This document shows positions 5,261 to 5,913 of a stretch of DNA of 5,913 nt, in pieces. Each line of letters opens with the position of its first letter. The first letter of the stretch is position 1. The notes under the pieces were generated by a model that saw nothing but the letters and a program-made list of their open reading frames with translations, searched no databases and was not told the DNA's origin. The position numbers and the translations under genes are program-made. The DNA is from CAZHUM01 sp046484045. Lineage in GTDB: Archaea > Thermoplasmatota > Thermoplasmata > Halarchaeoplasmatales > Halarchaeoplasmataceae. Location: assembly GCA_046484045.1 (NCBI GenBank), contig JAWOBZ010000089.1:1-5913 (forward strand). Reading direction: 5' to 3'.

Positions 5261-5913
5261 TTTTTATCCTCCTCCTCTTCGTCTTCTTCCGGAGGTACGT
5301 ACCCGTAGGGTTTCGGCCTAATGTAGCGGTCGATCAATGGGGTGAATGCGTTCATGATCAATATTGAAAATGCCACTCCTTCGGGCATCGAACCGAAGAG
5401 TCTTATCATCACCACTAAAACACCTGCTGAGAATGCGAACAGCATCTGTCCTCTGGCTGTAAGGGGTGCGGTGACATAGTCCGTGGCCATGAAGAAGGCA
5501 CCCAAGAAGAGTCCTCCCGCCAATATATGGAACACGGGATCCTGACCTGGTATCAACCACGTTAGACCGAAGACCGTTCCGATGAATATTACCGGGATCC
5601 TCCATTTTATTATCCCTAGAGCCAGTAGTACTAAACCTCCTATAAGTATGAGAAGGGCAGAGGTCTCACCTAAAGAGCCGCCCACGTTACCCATCAAGAG
5701 GTCCATGTACAACTCTGATTTCGTTCCTGCGTAGGAGAATCCTTTATCGAGAGGGGTGGCTGTCGATACCGCATCCGCAGTGGGTGATGAAACCGGTGCT
5801 ACCCAGCGGGTCATCATGCCGGCGAAACTGATTGATAAGAAAGCTCTGCCGGCTAACGCTGGATTGAAAATATTGTAGCCCAGACCACCGAAGGCCTCCT
5901 TGATCAGAGCTAT
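5257..5913 (-). CDS. rnfD: Rnf complex subunit D, flavin-binding membrane protein (5' end outside window)
   Basis: RnfD, the NqrB homologue, is a multi-helix membrane subunit with covalently bound FMN and is thought to take part in ion translocation. Only the C-terminal 218 residues are in the window. The frame stays open to the right edge and encodes the family motif FGGLGYNIFNPALAGRAFL before the methionine at 5817, so that methionine is internal and not the start. DAVSTATPL follows, with its ATP-type Thr at 5755-5757 as the probable FMN attachment site. GETSALLILIGG, FFMATDYVTAPLT and PEGVAFSILIMN are all typical of RnfD. About five membrane segments are visible. The protein ends in PPEEDEEEEDKK, an acidic tail probably on the cytoplasmic side. 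Its stop overlaps the rnfG start by four bases. rnfC would be expected upstream, outside the window. Confidence 0.94.
   Translation of the reverse strand: MALIKEAFGGLGYNIFNPALAGRAFLSISFAGMMTRWVAPVSSPTADAVSTATPLDKGFSYAGTKSELYMDLLMGNVGGSLGETSALLILIGGLVLLALGIIKWRIPVIFIGTVFGLTWLIPGQDPVFHILAGGLFLGAFFMATDYVTAPLTARGQMLFAFSAGVLVVMIRLFGSMPEGVAFSILIMNAFTPLIDRYIRPKPYGYVPPEEDEEEEDKK

Noticed and set aside
5815..5817. Methionine at 5817 as the rnfD start
   Set aside because: The frame continues to the right edge and encodes the conserved GGLGYNIFNPA motif of RnfD, so the true start is outside the window.

Overview
The window looks archaeal, most likely from a euryarchaeon-type anaerobe. The evidence is an 88-residue archaeal-type elongation factor 1-beta paired with a small four-CxxC zinc-ribbon gene, TATA-like boxes about 25-30 bases upstream of apparently leaderless starts, Shine-Dalgarno (SD) sequences inside operons, and frequent ATA/AGA/AGG codons. 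I cannot name the lineage. Methanosarcina-like methanogens, ANME-type archaea and some Thermoplasmatota-like groups are candidates because they are archaea in which Rnf complexes occur.

Layout. Positions 1-60 (- strand) hold the first 20 codons of an unrecognised gene, divergent from a NiFe-hydrogenase maturation peptidase of the HycI type (153-608, +). Next come the zinc-ribbon gene (692-859, +) and the aEF-1beta gene (861-1127, +), one base apart and probably one transcript. A 195-base AT-rich regulatory region (1128-1322) carries three TTnTTAAG boxes spaced exactly 21 bp apart, TATA-like elements and a small hairpin. It leads into an FAD/NAD(P)-dependent disulfide-type oxidoreductase (1323-2654, +) of the NADH oxidase/CoA-disulfide reductase group.

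That gene converges on an Rnf operon on the - strand, which is read from the right edge inward: rnfD (5' part cut off by the window), rnfG, rnfE, rnfA, rnfB. The genes overlap or abut (4-base overlap, 1-base gap, 8-base overlap, 0-base gap). rnfC, normally first in a CDGEAB order, would lie beyond position 5913. A short palindrome containing both convergent TAG stops separates the oxidoreductase from rnfB.

How the genes fit together. Rnf couples electron transfer between reduced ferredoxin and NAD+ (or another acceptor) to Na+ or H+ transport. The hydrogenase peptidase implies a NiFe hydrogenase elsewhere in the genome, and the FAD enzyme probably consumes NAD(P)H. The window therefore suggests an anaerobe whose energy metabolism runs on ferredoxin, NADH and H2, with a translation-factor pair in between.

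The main points for a second look are: RnfB appears to have lost the ligands of exactly one of the two [4Fe-4S] clusters in its C-terminal ferredoxin domain; the box array before the oxidoreductase is phased at two helical turns; and the Rnf operon is archaeal. I see no CRISPR array, transposon, tRNA or rRNA. No stretch longer than 300 bases lacks a gene.
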